Assembly: GCA_025698895.1 (NCBI GenBank)
Contig: JAILWO010000005.1
Coordinates: 124,001 to 188,000 of the forward strand
DNA from: Rhizobiaceae bacterium
Lineage (GTDB): Bacteria; Pseudomonadota; Alphaproteobacteria; Rhizobiales; Rhizobiaceae
Reading direction: 5' to 3'
Length of the DNA stretch: 64,000 nt
Of the stretch, positions 28,566 through 37,236 are shown in pieces (the stretch's first letter is position 1; each line of letters opens with the position of its first letter). Below the pieces are notes generated by a model. It worked only from the letters and a program-made list of their open reading frames with translations. It made no database searches and had not been told where the DNA came from. The position numbers and the translations under genes are program-made.

Positions 28566-28593
28566 TAACTAACACTTGTTAGGTTATTTCCAA
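28566..28593 (-). promoter_or_regulatory. Promoter overlapped by operator E
   Basis: Minus strand TTGGAA (28593-28588), 16-nt spacer, TAGTTA (28571-28566). Reads into the TetR-carboxylase operon. Confidence 0.5.
28568..28583. promoter_or_regulatory. Operator site E (TetR-type palindrome)
   Basis: ACTAACA-CT-TGTTAGG: the inner CTAACA/TGTTAG is perfect, the outermost pair differs from consensus. It begins 29 bp upstream of the TetR start. Confidence 0.72.
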
Positions 28594-28722
28594 GGAAGTG
28601 TCAACCGTGCTTCAAGGGCTTATTTTGCATCAGCCTTTCAAGGAAATAGCCGATATGCGCACCGCCCGGCCACAATGTCGGCGGTGTTCAGACCCCGCCA
28701 TGCGGGCTTGCGACCGCATAGG

Positions 28723-29553
28723 TCAGATGGTGAAGCCGCCCCCGCAGATCACATACTGGCCCGAGATGAAGTTCGATTCGGGCGAGCAGAAAAGATAGAC
28801 GGCACCAGCCGCTTCTTCGGGCGTGCCGACCCGGCCCAGCGGGATCATCCGCTCCATTTGGCTGAGCAGGTCCGGGTTGACGCCGACCTTGATGTCCCTG
28901 TTCCCGACCGTGATCGTGTTGCCGCCGTCGGCGCTGCCCTCGGTCAGACGGGTGCGGATCGGTCCAAAGGCCACTGCGTTGACGTTCACTTTGTAGCGCC
29001 CCCATTCCTTCGCCATTGTCCGGGTCATGCCCAGGATTCCGGCCTTGGCGGCGGAATAGTTGATCTGGCCGGCATTGCCTCCAGTGCCGGCGATCGAGGA
29101 GATGTTCACCACCTTGCGGAACACCTCCTGCCCGGCGGCCGCCTCTTCCTTGGCCTTGGCGCTGATCACCGGCTGGGCGGCGCGCAGGATCCTGAAGGGC
29201 GCGGTCAGGTGAACGTCGATGATCGCCTGCCACTGTTCATCCGTCATCTTCTGAACGACGCTGTCCCAGGTGTAGCCTGCGTTGTTCACGATGATGTCCA
29301 GCCCGCCAAAGCTGTCCATGCCCGTCTTGATGAATCGCTCTGCAAAGCCGTCCTCTGTCACGCTTCCGGCGCAGACCACGGCCTCGCCCCCGGCGGCGCG
29401 GACCGCCTCGGCGGTTTCGTTGGCCGGGTCGACGTCGAGATCGTTCACCACAACGCGCGCGCCTTCTGATGCCAGCTTCAGCGCGATTTCGCGTCCGATG
29501 CCACGGCCCGAACCCGAAACCAAAGCCACGCGGCCTCTGAGTTTTCCCGCCAT
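28723..29553 (-). CDS. SDR family oxidoreductase, FabG/3-hydroxyacyl-CoA dehydrogenase-like
   Basis: 276 aa; GSGRGIGRE nucleotide-binding motif, NNAGYT, catalytic Ser in NISSIAG, and an intact Tyr-Lys pair (INYSAAKAG). C-terminal FISGQYVICGGGF is the usual end of this family. Likely oxidises 3-hydroxyacyl-CoA, or acts in the reverse direction as a ketoreductase. ATG 29553 has GGGAGGAG. It lies 24 bp downstream of the SCP-X thiolase gene, so the two could do consecutive steps (hydroxyacyl oxidation, then thiolysis). The 140 bp beyond its stop hold operator E and no gene. Confidence 0.87.
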   Translation of the reverse strand: MAGKLRGRVALVSGSGRGIGREIALKLASEGARVVVNDLDVDPANETAEAVRAAGGEAVVCAGSVTEDGFAERFIKTGMDSFGGLDIIVNNAGYTWDSVVQKMTDEQWQAIIDVHLTAPFRILRAAQPVISAKAKEEAAAGQEVFRKVVNISSIAGTGGNAGQINYSAAKAGILGMTRTMAKEWGRYKVNVNAVAFGPIRTRLTEGSADGGNTITVGNRDIKVGVNPDLLSQMERMIPLGRVGTPEEAAGAVYLFCSPESNFISGQYVICGGGFTI

Positions 29554-29577
29554 GTCGTCTCCTCCCGTTCGCCCGCC

Positions 29578-30762
29578 TCAGGCCTTTTCATAAAGTGTTG
29601 TCACACAGGCACCGCCGAGGCCCAGATTGTGCTGAAGCGCCAGGCGCGCGCCGTCGACCTGGCGCGCCTCGGCCTGACCACGCAACTGCTGGACAAGCTC
29701 GGTGCATTGGGCAAGGCCGGTCGCCCCAAGCGGATGGCCCTTGGACAACAGACCGCCCGACGGGTTGGTCACGTATTTGCCGCCATAGGTGTTGTCGCCA
29801 TCATCGACAAACTTCGCAGCCTCACCGCGCCCGCAGAGGCCAAGCGCTTCGTAGGTGATCAGCTCGTTATGGGCAAAGCAGTCGTGCAGTTCGACGACGT
29901 CCACATCGTCGGGGCCGATGCCGGCGGCCTCGTAGACTTGATCGGCAGCGCGCTTGGCCATCGAGTACCCGACGACCTCACGCATGTCATGGGCGTTGAA
30001 GGTTTCCCGGCCGTCCGTTGTCATGGCCTGCGCTGCAATGCGGACCGAGCTGTCGAGACCGTGCTTATCTGCAAATTCCTTGGAACAGATGATTGCCGCG
30101 GCCGCGCCACAGGTCGGTGGGCAGGCCATCAGCTTGGTCATCACGCCGGGCCAGACGACCTGAGCCGCCATGACGTCTTCCGGCGTCACTTCCTGCCGGA
30201 ACAGGGCAACCGGGTTCTTGGCCGCATGCCGACTGGCCTTGGCGCGGATCTTGGCGAAGGTCTCCAGTGTGGTGCCGAACTCTTCCATATGCGCTTTGCC
30301 CGCACCACCGAAATACCGTAGCGCAAGCGGGATGCCGGCATTGCCCACCAGGTTGTCGGTTTCTTCGTCAAAAGCTGCAAAAGGGCTGACCCGATCGCTG
30401 AACATCGCGCCGATGGCGCCGGGTTGCATCTGTTCGAAACCCAGCGCCAGAGCACAGTCCACCGCGCCGCTTTCGACCGCCTGGCGCGCCAGGAACAGCG
30501 CGGTCGAGCCGGTCGAGCAGTTGTTGTTGACGTTGATGACGGGTATTCCGGTCATCCCAACCCGGTAGAGCGCGCGCTGGCCGCAGGTGCTGTCGCCATA
30601 GACATAGCCGGCATAGGCCTGCTGAACCTTGTCGTAGTCGAGTCCGGCGTCCTCCAGCGCCGTGCGCGCCGCCTTCGCAGCCATCACGTCGTAGCTTTCA
30701 GACTTGCCCGGTTTCTGAAAGGCCACCATTCCAACGCCGGTGACATAGGCTTTGCCGTTCAT
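29578..30762 (-). CDS. Thiolase, SCP-X (lipid-transfer) type
   Basis: 394 aa from ATG 30762 (GGGAG upstream). Nucleophile Cys82 in NVNNNCSTGST, His in ELHDCFAHNE, and GHPLGATG near the C-terminus with the second Cys in ACVTTLYEK: a complete thiolase active site. SCP-X thiolases cleave 3-oxoacyl-CoA, including 2-methyl-branched substrates. First gene of a two-gene operon with the FabG-like SDR; operator F is 53 bp upstream. Confidence 0.9.
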   Translation of the reverse strand: MNGKAYVTGVGMVAFQKPGKSESYDVMAAKAARTALEDAGLDYDKVQQAYAGYVYGDSTCGQRALYRVGMTGIPVINVNNNCSTGSTALFLARQAVESGAVDCALALGFEQMQPGAIGAMFSDRVSPFAAFDEETDNLVGNAGIPLALRYFGGAGKAHMEEFGTTLETFAKIRAKASRHAAKNPVALFRQEVTPEDVMAAQVVWPGVMTKLMACPPTCGAAAAIICSKEFADKHGLDSSVRIAAQAMTTDGRETFNAHDMREVVGYSMAKRAADQVYEAAGIGPDDVDVVELHDCFAHNELITYEALGLCGRGEAAKFVDDGDNTYGGKYVTNPSGGLLSKGHPLGATGLAQCTELVQQLRGQAEARQVDGARLALQHNLGLGGACVTTLYEKA

Positions 30763-30814
30763 GTCTCTCTCCCGCTTCCATCGGCCACGTTCCAACGCCG
30801 ACGCCGGACCATTT

Positions 30815-30830
30815 TCTACCAGTTGTTAGA
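30815..30830. promoter_or_regulatory. Operator site F (TetR-type palindrome)
   Basis: TCTACCA-GT-TGTTAGA, one mismatch between the arms. 53 bp upstream of the thiolase start. Confidence 0.65.
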
Positions 30831-30963
30831 TTTTAACACACTGGAACGCACGCCTGTCAACATCGCTGGTGAGGGAGACGTCCCCGGCACCCATCCGAGA
30901 TCAATCGCGGCAAGCGAGCGGAGGTATTGCTAACTTACGAACGATCTCTTGCCCGGCTTCCCA

Positions 30964-31365
30964 TCACCCGTCGGGGCTTGCAGACAAGGCTCGCTTGCCG
31001 GATTTGTCCATTTTAAGCGGCATCCGGTCCATTGCCCCTTCAAAGACCCCTTCAGCCTTCCACCGATCCGCGATTTCTCCGAGCGAGTCCAGAACGCTTC
31101 GCAGGTCGTCACCACGCTGCGTCAAGCCATAGGTCACCGCAGGCGGGATCGTCTCCGCCTGTTCCCGCCATATGACCCCGGCGCCTTCGAGCATCCGCAG
31201 GCGTTCGGTCAGCATTCGCGTCGATATCCCCGGCACGGAGCGTCTCAGCGCTCCGAATCGTTGCGGCCCTTTGTCACTCAGAACCCAGATGATGTAGGTC
31301 GTCCACGGCCCCATGAGCAGACGCAGGATCGAGTCCATCGGGCACTGTGGCGGCGTCTTGGGCAT
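30964..31365 (-). CDS. HxlR family transcriptional regulator
   Basis: 133 aa winged-helix protein. CPMDSILRLLMGPWTTYI at the N-terminus with the family Cys (residue 8), then RFGALRRSVPGISTRMLTERL and LTQRGDDL. The N-terminal Cys is used for redox or electrophile sensing in several HxlR proteins. ATG 31365 follows GGGAG. Divergent from the DoxX-like gene across 115 bp, so it probably controls that and the following genes. No copy of the regulon palindrome occurs in this block. Confidence 0.92.
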   Translation of the reverse strand: MPKTPPQCPMDSILRLLMGPWTTYIIWVLSDKGPQRFGALRRSVPGISTRMLTERLRMLEGAGVIWREQAETIPPAVTYGLTQRGDDLRSVLDSLGEIADRWKAEGVFEGAMDRMPLKMDKSGKRALSASPDG

Positions 31366-31480
31366 CGGTGTCCACTCCCTGTTGCTGCAGTTACTTTTCC
31401 GTTCTTACTTTGATTTCCGCTGTAACTCAACTATTCTCGACCAAGCGGGCAACATTCAAAGCAGGCAACGGGAAGATGGC

Positions 31481-31895
31481 ATGAGCGACAGGACGGTGCG
31501 TATCACTTATTGGATTGCAACAGGGTTCGTCGCCCTGGTCTATCTGGGAGGGGCGATCTTCTACGTCACGGCCAACGACATGGTGACGGGGATGTACGAT
31601 GTACGAGAGCGTGCTTGGCTACCCGACCTACCTGATCTGGCCACTTGCCGCTGTGAAGATCGTGGCCGCGATCGTGATACTCTGGCGTCCCTCGGCTTTT
31701 CTGACTGACTTCGCTTATGGCACGATGTTCTGGCACCTTCTTCTGGCGGTATCGGCGCATGTGAGCGCGGGCGATCCCGGCTGGCCCCCTGCTCTCTTGG
31801 CTCTGTTCGCGCTTGTGGTTTCCTTCCTGACACAAAACCGCGTCCGCGCGGTCAAATCGCCTCATGGCAAGGTGATGAGAGGACAACAGGCCTGA
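31481..31895 (+). pseudogene. DoxX-like membrane protein, frameshifted by a 7-bp tandem duplication
   Basis: Starts ATG 31481 (MSDRTVRITYWIATG) and runs through a first hydrophobic segment to DMVTGMYD, then goes out of frame. A second frame opens with MYESVLGYPTYLIWPL (from 31599) and continues through three hydrophobic segments to 31895. The junction is a direct repeat, ATGTACG-ATGTACG at 31592-31605; deleting one copy restores a single 135-aa DoxX-like protein reading GMYESVLGYPTYL. DoxX-like proteins are small four-helix membrane proteins often paired with HxlR regulators. As written the gene is broken, though the downstream part has its own ATG, and slippage could restore the frame. Confidence 0.85.
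31592..31605 (+). repeat. 7-bp tandem duplication causing the DoxX frameshift
   Basis: Two adjacent copies of ATGTACG. Removal of either copy fuses the two reading frames of the DoxX-like gene exactly. Confidence 0.9.
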
Positions 31896-31967
31896 CAGGC
31901 GCTCCGGCTGCACAGTCTTGCGCCTCGAACTTCAGCATTTCCGTCAGGCCGGGAGGGACAATCAGAT

Positions 31968-32780
31968 ATGACTCGCATGCCAACGGTGTTCATCCCTCAT
32001 GGAGGCGGTCCCTGCTTTTTCATGGATTGGAACCCGCCGGATGAATGGGACCGGCACCGCCAGTTCCTGCAGAGCCTGCCCGGCACGTTGCCCGATCGTC
32101 CGAAGGCGCTCTTGGTGATCTCGGGTCATTGGGAGCAGCGTGCGTTCACCGTTCAGACCAACCCCGCCCCGCCGCTTCTGTTCGACTATGGCGGTTTCCC
32201 GCCTCACACCTATGAACTGAGTTGGCCCGCCCCCAGTGATCCTGTGCTGGCCGACCGTGTTCATCATCTGATCCGTGCCGCCGGTCTACCGGCGGCGAAA
32301 GACGCCGCGCGCGGCTTTGACCACGGCGCGTTCGTGCCGCTCAAGGTCGCCTTTCCCGATGCCGATTTCCCCTGTGTTCAACTGTCGCTTGCCAGCGATC
32401 TCGATCCCGGACGCCACATCGCGCTGGGTCAAGCCTTGGCGCCCCTGCGCGACGAGGGCGTGCTGATCATCGGCAGCGGCAACACCTATCACAACATGGG
32501 TGTGATGATGCGCAGCCTGCGCGGCGGACCACGGGGGGACACTGTCGGCGGCACGTTCGACGCCTGGCTGACCGAGGCGGTGACCTGCCCGGATGCCGGG
32601 GAACGAAACCGCAGGCTGACGTACTGGTCCAAAGCCCCGGGCGGCCGCGATGCACATCCCAGAGAAGAGCACCTAATCCCGCTGCATGTCATCGCCGGCG
32701 CGGCGGGCGCCGATATCGGCCGGAAAACCCTGGATGATCACGTTCTTGGTGCCGTCGAAAGCGCCTTTCGGTTCGGTTGA
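31968..32780 (+). CDS. DODA-type (class III extradiol) aromatic ring-opening dioxygenase family protein
   Basis: 270 aa LigB-superfamily protein. The metal and catalytic histidines fit: IPHGGGP (His11), ISGHW (His54), FDHGAF (His119) and GSGNTYHN (His175). Such proteins (YgiD/DODA) are single-subunit non-haem Fe or Zn enzymes acting on catecholic compounds such as DOPA, though many have unknown substrates. ATG 31968 has GGGAGG upstream, with an alternative ATG at 31977. It is followed after 26 bp by an NmrA-like SDR, in the HxlR-headed block. Confidence 0.9.
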   Translation: MTRMPTVFIPHGGGPCFFMDWNPPDEWDRHRQFLQSLPGTLPDRPKALLVISGHWEQRAFTVQTNPAPPLLFDYGGFPPHTYELSWPAPSDPVLADRVHHLIRAAGLPAAKDAARGFDHGAFVPLKVAFPDADFPCVQLSLASDLDPGRHIALGQALAPLRDEGVLIIGSGNTYHNMGVMMRSLRGGPRGDTVGGTFDAWLTEAVTCPDAGERNRRLTYWSKAPGGRDAHPREEHLIPLHVIAGAAGADIGRKTLDDHVLGAVESAFRFG

Positions 32781-32806
32781 CAGGAAAAGGAAAGGAACAC
32801 CACGAA

Positions 32807-33700
32807 ATGTCCAACACCATCAAGGGCCCCTTCATCGTGACCGGCGCATCCGGTCATCTCGGCAGCCAGGTCATCGAAGCCCTTCTTGAGGAAGGGGCCG
32901 AACCCCTTGTCGCGGTCACGCGCTCGCCGGAGAAGCTCGAGGCGCTTGGGGCGCGCGGCGTCGAGATCCGGGCGGGAGACTTCAATGACCCGGCCACGCT
33001 TGGGCCGGCTTTCGCCGGCGGCGGACGGCTGCTGATCATTTCGACGGACGACCTTGCCCCGGGCAAACGCTTCGCCGCGCACAGCAATGCCGTAGCCGCC
33101 GCCAAAGAGGCAGGTGTTTCGCACATCGTCTACACCTCGCTCACCAATCCGGACGAGGGCAACCCGATCGGATTTGCGAGGTACCACCGCGAGACCGAGG
33201 CGTCAATCAAGGATACCGGAATCTCCCATACGATCCTGCGGAACTGCCTTTACGCCGATCTCTTGCTGATGAACGGCCAACAAGCTGTCGGCGCGGGCGC
33301 CCTTTATTCTGCGGCGGGTGACGGCAAGGCGGGTTATGTCACCCGTGCCGATTGCGCCCGCGCGGCTGCCGCGGCCCTATTGACCGAGACCGGTTCCTCG
33401 GTCCGCGATATCACCGGGCCCGCGGCCGTCAGCCAGGCCGAAATTGCGGTGATCTTGTCCGAGGCCACCGGGAAAGAGATCCCCTATGTCCCGATCACGC
33501 GGGACGCCTTGGTCGCCGCCATGACAGAGAAGGGCATGCCAGACTCCGTAGCGGATGTCTTCTCGTCCTTCGACGTCGCCATCGCCGAAGGATACCTGGA
33601 CGTCACCTCGAACGACGTGCAAGACCTGACCGGCCAAGGCGGGCAGTCGGTGCGGGATTTTCTGCTTGCCAAGAAGGCCGTTCTGATCGGTCAGGGATAA
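32807..33700 (+). CDS. NmrA/QorB-like NAD(P)-binding SDR
   Basis: 297 aa atypical SDR. GASGHLGSQVIEALL at the N-terminus is the GxxGxxG dinucleotide motif; VEIRAGDFNDPATL and YTSLTN continue the NmrA/QorB pattern, with no YxxxK active site expected. Proteins of this type reduce quinones or sense NAD(P). ATG 32807 follows AAAGGAA; the earlier in-frame start has no good site. A second member of this family occurs at 49.9 kb with an AraC-type regulator. Confidence 0.88.
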   Translation: MSNTIKGPFIVTGASGHLGSQVIEALLEEGAEPLVAVTRSPEKLEALGARGVEIRAGDFNDPATLGPAFAGGGRLLIISTDDLAPGKRFAAHSNAVAAAKEAGVSHIVYTSLTNPDEGNPIGFARYHRETEASIKDTGISHTILRNCLYADLLLMNGQQAVGAGALYSAAGDGKAGYVTRADCARAAAAALLTETGSSVRDITGPAAVSQAEIAVILSEATGKEIPYVPITRDALVAAMTEKGMPDSVADVFSSFDVAIAEGYLDVTSNDVQDLTGQGGQSVRDFLLAKKAVLIGQG

Positions 33701-33723
33701 ACGACACTTACGGAGGCTCTGTC

Positions 33724-34212
33724 GTGCTGAAGATACCCCCACGCGAGGGGCCAAGGCCCAAGACCACGCCTTGCGCCCCGCATACGCAGATCAGCCAGAA
33801 CCCGGATGCACGGTTCCATCGGGCGTTCAAGGACAGGGCTTTCGATTTTCCTTTTGTCACGCGCCAGCCTTCGATGATCTCTGTCCCGGGCGCCGAGGCG
33901 CTGTGCCTCAAACACGGGCACGGCCGCGGTTGCCGCAAGGCGTTCATGATCGGCAATGAGTTCGCCCATGTCCATCCGCCGGAGGACGGCAGCCTGCACA
34001 TGATGCTGCCGGAGGAGGCCGTGCCGCAGATCGTCGATCTGGGCTGGGCGGAGCCGCATCCGATGGCGGCGGCCGGCATGATCCCGTCAACCGCAGTTAT
34101 GGTCTACGGCCCCCGAAACGAGGTGGAGATCGAAACGGTTCTCGAACTCCTGCGCCTGTCTTATGACTTTGCCTGTGGCAAGCTCGGGCGGGTCGACAGC
34201 GTCGTTCTTTGA
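33724..34212 (+). CDS. Luciferase-domain (DUF5519-like) protein
   Basis: 162 aa from GTG 33724, with GGAGG 7 bp upstream. The second half has the pattern HVHPPEDGSLHMMLP, GWAEPHPMA and VYGPRNEVEIETVLEL, seen in small proteins annotated as luciferase family or DUF5519. The biochemical function of these proteins is not established. Last gene of the HxlR-linked block. A 7-bp inverted repeat (GTTCTTT/AAAGAAC, 34204-34222) spans its stop codon but has no T-run after it. Confidence 0.75.
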   Translation: MLKIPPREGPRPKTTPCAPHTQISQNPDARFHRAFKDRAFDFPFVTRQPSMISVPGAEALCLKHGHGRGCRKAFMIGNEFAHVHPPEDGSLHMMLPEEAVPQIVDLGWAEPHPMAAAGMIPSTAVMVYGPRNEVEIETVLELLRLSYDFACGKLGRVDSVVL

Positions 34213-34222
34213 CGGAAAGAAC

Positions 34223-34354
34223 CGAGCGGCGCTTGCTAAGATAGATCGTCGATCCGCTTGCGCCGACGGTCCTTTCGATCTCCTTGTCGCCGGCGCCAGT
34301 GTTGGTAGCCAGTAGGATCTGCGCCGCTTGTGCGGACGGACCGAATGCTTGCCG
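34223..34354 (-). mobile_element. IS630-like transposase N-terminal remnant
   Basis: On the minus strand the segment AAQILLATNTGAGDKEIERT followed by VGASGSTIYLSKRR matches the helix-turn-helix start of IS630-family transposases. It is only about 44 codons long and has no catalytic DDE part nearby, so it is a dead fragment. No terminal repeats were recognised. Confidence 0.5.
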
Positions 34355-34381
34355 CCGCTGAGGAAGGCTGTGTGTTCGCAC

Positions 34382-35122
34382 GCTGCGCTCGCCTTGGCTG
34401 AGTTCGACCCACTAGCGCGATCCTCTCACTGCGTCGAGAGTTCAGGCACCTTATAGTTTTTATCAGGACGACGAGGGAGGGTTGGCCTCATTCGGGCACA
34501 AGCGCCATCGGCGCCGCGTTGAGCGGCGGTGTCTGTTCGGCGACGTCTCCTGTTCTGGTTACGGGAAAGGTTCAGGTCCGGAGTCCGGAGACGTCAGTGG
34601 GGGCGCGGTGCGTATTCGGGCATGCGCCAGGGCAAATACGTCGGCATAGGGGGCAAGCTGACGCCATCGCCACCTTGATGCGGGCTCCGAGACGCGAACC
34701 TGTGCGCCGGTCTTTAGGAGTTCCAGGAGGATGGTTCGGTGGCCCGGGCCAGCGGCGTCTGGGCAAGGCCGAGGCGGCGTAGGGCACAGATCAGGACATG
34801 GGTAAAGGAGGCAAGCGAGAGGCGCAGTTGGTTGGCCCCTAAGGGTCGAGCTGGCATCCTTTGATGCGGCTCATTCGGCGGACGCCGGCGTCGCGCGCAG
34901 GATCGAGATGCTCGTCGAACCCGAGGATGTATCAATCTTACGCTGATGTTCCCAACCCGACACCAATCAATGTGCAGCGGTACTGGCAGATCCTGAAGCG
35001 GCGGAACAAACCAGCTGTCCGATCGGATTATTTTCGTGCGTGGCCGCTTATGAAGGTGGCTGTTCCATCCCACAGGCGTGCATATTTGAGCGAGATGGGT
35101 TTTCATCGCACCGGCTATCGTG
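34382..35122. other. Gene-poor stretch holding insertion-sequence debris
   Basis: No credible gene. The part from about 34590 to 34845 is an IS1380-like remnant (separate entry). In 34846-35122 short open frames exist on both strands but show no recognisable family, no ribosome site and atypical composition; nothing else is seen. Confidence 0.6.
34590..34845 (-). mobile_element. IS1380-like transposase C-terminal remnant, multiply frameshifted
   Basis: Minus-strand pieces in different frames line up with the C-terminus of IS1380 transposases: GANQLRLSLASFTHVLICAL with RRLGLAQT, then LLKTGAQVRVS, then IKVAMASACP, then YADVFALAHARIRTAP. At least two frame changes separate them, and there is no N-terminal part, so it is inactive debris. 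It separates the HxlR block from the Atu-like cluster. Confidence 0.65.
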
Positions 35123-36730
35123 TCACAGGCGGAATATCCCGTAGTGCGGATCGTCAATCGGAGCATTAAGTGCGGCAGAGATCGACATCGCCAAAGCATT
35201 TCTGGTGTCGACGGGATCGAGGATGCCGTCATCCCAAATCTCGGAGGTCGAGGTATAGGCCTCCACGTCGCGCTTGTAGCGCTCCAGCACCGGTTCTCGG
35301 ATCGCGGCGATCTCCTCGTCGGTCAGTTCTTTGCCTTCGCGTTGAAGCTGCCGGATCTTGACGTCGGCCATAGTGTTGGCGGCCTGGTCGGCACCCATCA
35401 CGCCGATTTCGGCCTGCGGCCACATGAACAGCGTACGCGCATCCCAGGCCCGCCCGCACATGCCGTAATTACCCGCCCCGTACGAGGCATTGGCGATCAC
35501 TGTGAATTTCGGCACGACCGAGCCGCCCTGCGCCATGAGCATCTTGGCGCCGTCCTTGGCGATACCGCGCTCTTCGTACTCGCGGCCCACCATGTAGCCG
35601 GTGATGTTCTGGAAGAAGACCAGCGGCGTGCGGTTCTGGTTGCAAAGTTGCATGAAATGCGCAGCCTTAAGCGAGCTGTCGTTGAACAACACCCCGTTGT
35701 TGGCCAGGATTCCCACCTTGTAGCCCCAGATATGGGCAAAGCCGCAGACAAGCGTGGTGCCGTAATCGGGCTGGTATTCGTGAAAGCGTGAGCCGTCCAC
35801 GATCCGCGCCAGCACCTCGCGCATGTCGAACTGGGTTTTCCGATCCTTGGGGATGATCCCATAGAGCTCCTTCGGATCGTAGTACGGCTCTTCGCAAGGC
35901 GCGGTCTCGATGATCGTCTTGGGCATCCGCTTCCACTGGCTGACAATCTCGCGTGCCAGAGAAAAGGCGTGCTGTTCGGTTGCAGCGCGATAATCGCCCG
36001 TGCCCGAGACCGAGGTGTGCATGACTGCCCCGCCAAGTTCCTGAACGCCGACTACTTCGCCGGTGGCTGCCTTGACCAGCGGCGGACCGCCCAGAAAGAT
36101 GGCGCCTGTGCCCTCGATGATGATGTTGTAATCGCTCAGCGTTGGCACATAGGCGCCGCCTGCGGTGCAATGCCCCCCGACCACTGCGATCTGGGGGATG
36201 TTGGCCTGGCTCAGCTTGACCTGGTTGCGAAACACCCGACCGCCCAGATACCTGTCCGGGAACACGCCGTGTTGGAGCGGCAGGAAGCCGCCGGCGCTGT
36301 CGCAGATGTGGATGACCGGCAGGCGGTTCTCCAGCGCGACATCCAGAAGCCGCACGATCTTCTTCACGGTCAGCGGATACCAGGCCCCGCCCTTGACGCT
36401 GGCATCGTTGGCATGAATGGCGACTTCGCGCCCTTGTACGATACCGATGCCCGTCACCACGGCGGCACCGGGCACCGCCCCGTCATATTCGCGACATGCG
36501 GCGAGGGTGGAAAACTCCAGGAACGGCGTGCCGGGGTCCAGCAGCAGCTTCAGCCGCTCACGCACGCCCAGTTTGTTCTGGCGTGCCAGGCGGTCGTTGT
36601 CCCGTTGGGGCCGCTCGAAACGCGCCGCGTGCTGGCGGGTGTGAAACTCCTTCAGCCGTGCGGACATGGCGGCGAAGTTTGCCTTGTAGTCGGGGGCGTT
36701 CGTGTCGATCTGGCTTTCGATCCGGCGCAT
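35123..36730 (-). CDS. Acyl-CoA carboxylase carboxyltransferase subunit (AtuC/geranyl-CoA type candidate)
   Basis: 535 aa. Carboxyltransferase landmarks HANDASVKGGAWYPLTVKK, GGHCTAGGAYVPTLSD, GGPPLVKAATGEVVGVQELG and YGAGNYGMCGRAWD are intact. ATG 36730 follows GGAGGACTGACC right after the biotin-carrier stop. It forms a carboxylase with the separate biotin carboxylase and carrier proteins encoded just upstream. Association with an AtuA-family gene and isovaleryl/citronellyl-type dehydrogenases suggests carboxylation of a 3-methyl-branched enoyl-CoA such as geranyl-CoA; sequence alone does not fix the substrate. Confidence 0.88.
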   Translation of the reverse strand: MRRIESQIDTNAPDYKANFAAMSARLKEFHTRQHAARFERPQRDNDRLARQNKLGVRERLKLLLDPGTPFLEFSTLAACREYDGAVPGAAVVTGIGIVQGREVAIHANDASVKGGAWYPLTVKKIVRLLDVALENRLPVIHICDSAGGFLPLQHGVFPDRYLGGRVFRNQVKLSQANIPQIAVVGGHCTAGGAYVPTLSDYNIIIEGTGAIFLGGPPLVKAATGEVVGVQELGGAVMHTSVSGTGDYRAATEQHAFSLAREIVSQWKRMPKTIIETAPCEEPYYDPKELYGIIPKDRKTQFDMREVLARIVDGSRFHEYQPDYGTTLVCGFAHIWGYKVGILANNGVLFNDSSLKAAHFMQLCNQNRTPLVFFQNITGYMVGREYEERGIAKDGAKMLMAQGGSVVPKFTVIANASYGAGNYGMCGRAWDARTLFMWPQAEIGVMGADQAANTMADVKIRQLQREGKELTDEEIAAIREPVLERYKRDVEAYTSTSEIWDDGILDPVDTRNALAMSISAALNAPIDDPHYGIFRL

Positions 36731-36732
36731 GG

Positions 36733-37236
36733 TCAGTCCTCCTCCGGAGCCAACTGGGCAAGGACGTCCTTCAGCCCGAAACTGTCGCCCGCGGCAAACG
36801 GGATTTCGGCAACCACACCGTCGCGCGGGGCGGCAAGGGTGGTTTCAAGCTTCATGCTTTCGATGACCAGAAGCGGCTGGCCCGCGGCAACGATGTCTCC
36901 CGGTTTGACCGCCACCGAGACGACGACCCCCGGCATCGGCGCCACAATCCGATCGTCGCTCGCGCCGCCATCGCTTCCGGCAAGACGCTCGGCGGGATCG
37001 GCACGCCCGACTTCGTAGGTACGACCGTCCATGTGCACAAATGTCGACTCGGGGCCAGCGGCTAGACGGACGTCGCGGACAAGGCCCCTCGCCCGCAAGA
37101 CAAAACCGCCCGGCGAAGTCGTCGGGTCCAATCGGCAGGGCAGCACGCCCTCGGGGGTATTCAGTACAAACCGGCTGCCGTCATGGGCGAGCCAGCATTC
37201 GGTCTCTTCGCCGCCGATCTGAAATATCCTCCGCAT
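36733..37236 (-). CDS. Biotin carboxyl carrier protein (separate BT/BCCP subunit)
   Basis: 167 aa. The last 75 residues form a biotinyl domain (VAPMPGVVVSVAVKPGD, ESMKLETT with the biotinylated Lys); the first 90 look like the BT/linker domain usually fused behind biotin carboxylase. ATG 37236 shares a base with the biotin carboxylase stop (TGATG) and follows GGAGAAACTG. In most methylcrotonyl- and geranyl-CoA carboxylases this part is fused to the biotin carboxylase; here a stop/start junction separates them, with coupled translation keeping stoichiometry. Confidence 0.88.
   Translation of the reverse strand: MRRIFQIGGEETECWLAHDGSRFVLNTPEGVLPCRLDPTTSPGGFVLRARGLVRDVRLAAGPESTFVHMDGRTYEVGRADPAERLAGSDGGASDDRIVAPMPGVVVSVAVKPGDIVAAGQPLLVIESMKLETTLAAPRDGVVAEIPFAAGDSFGLKDVLAQLAPEED

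Noticed and set aside
34519-34782. An 87-codon plus-strand frame in the IS debris
   Set aside because: No family resemblance; the opposite strand carries the IS1380-like pieces that explain the DNA.
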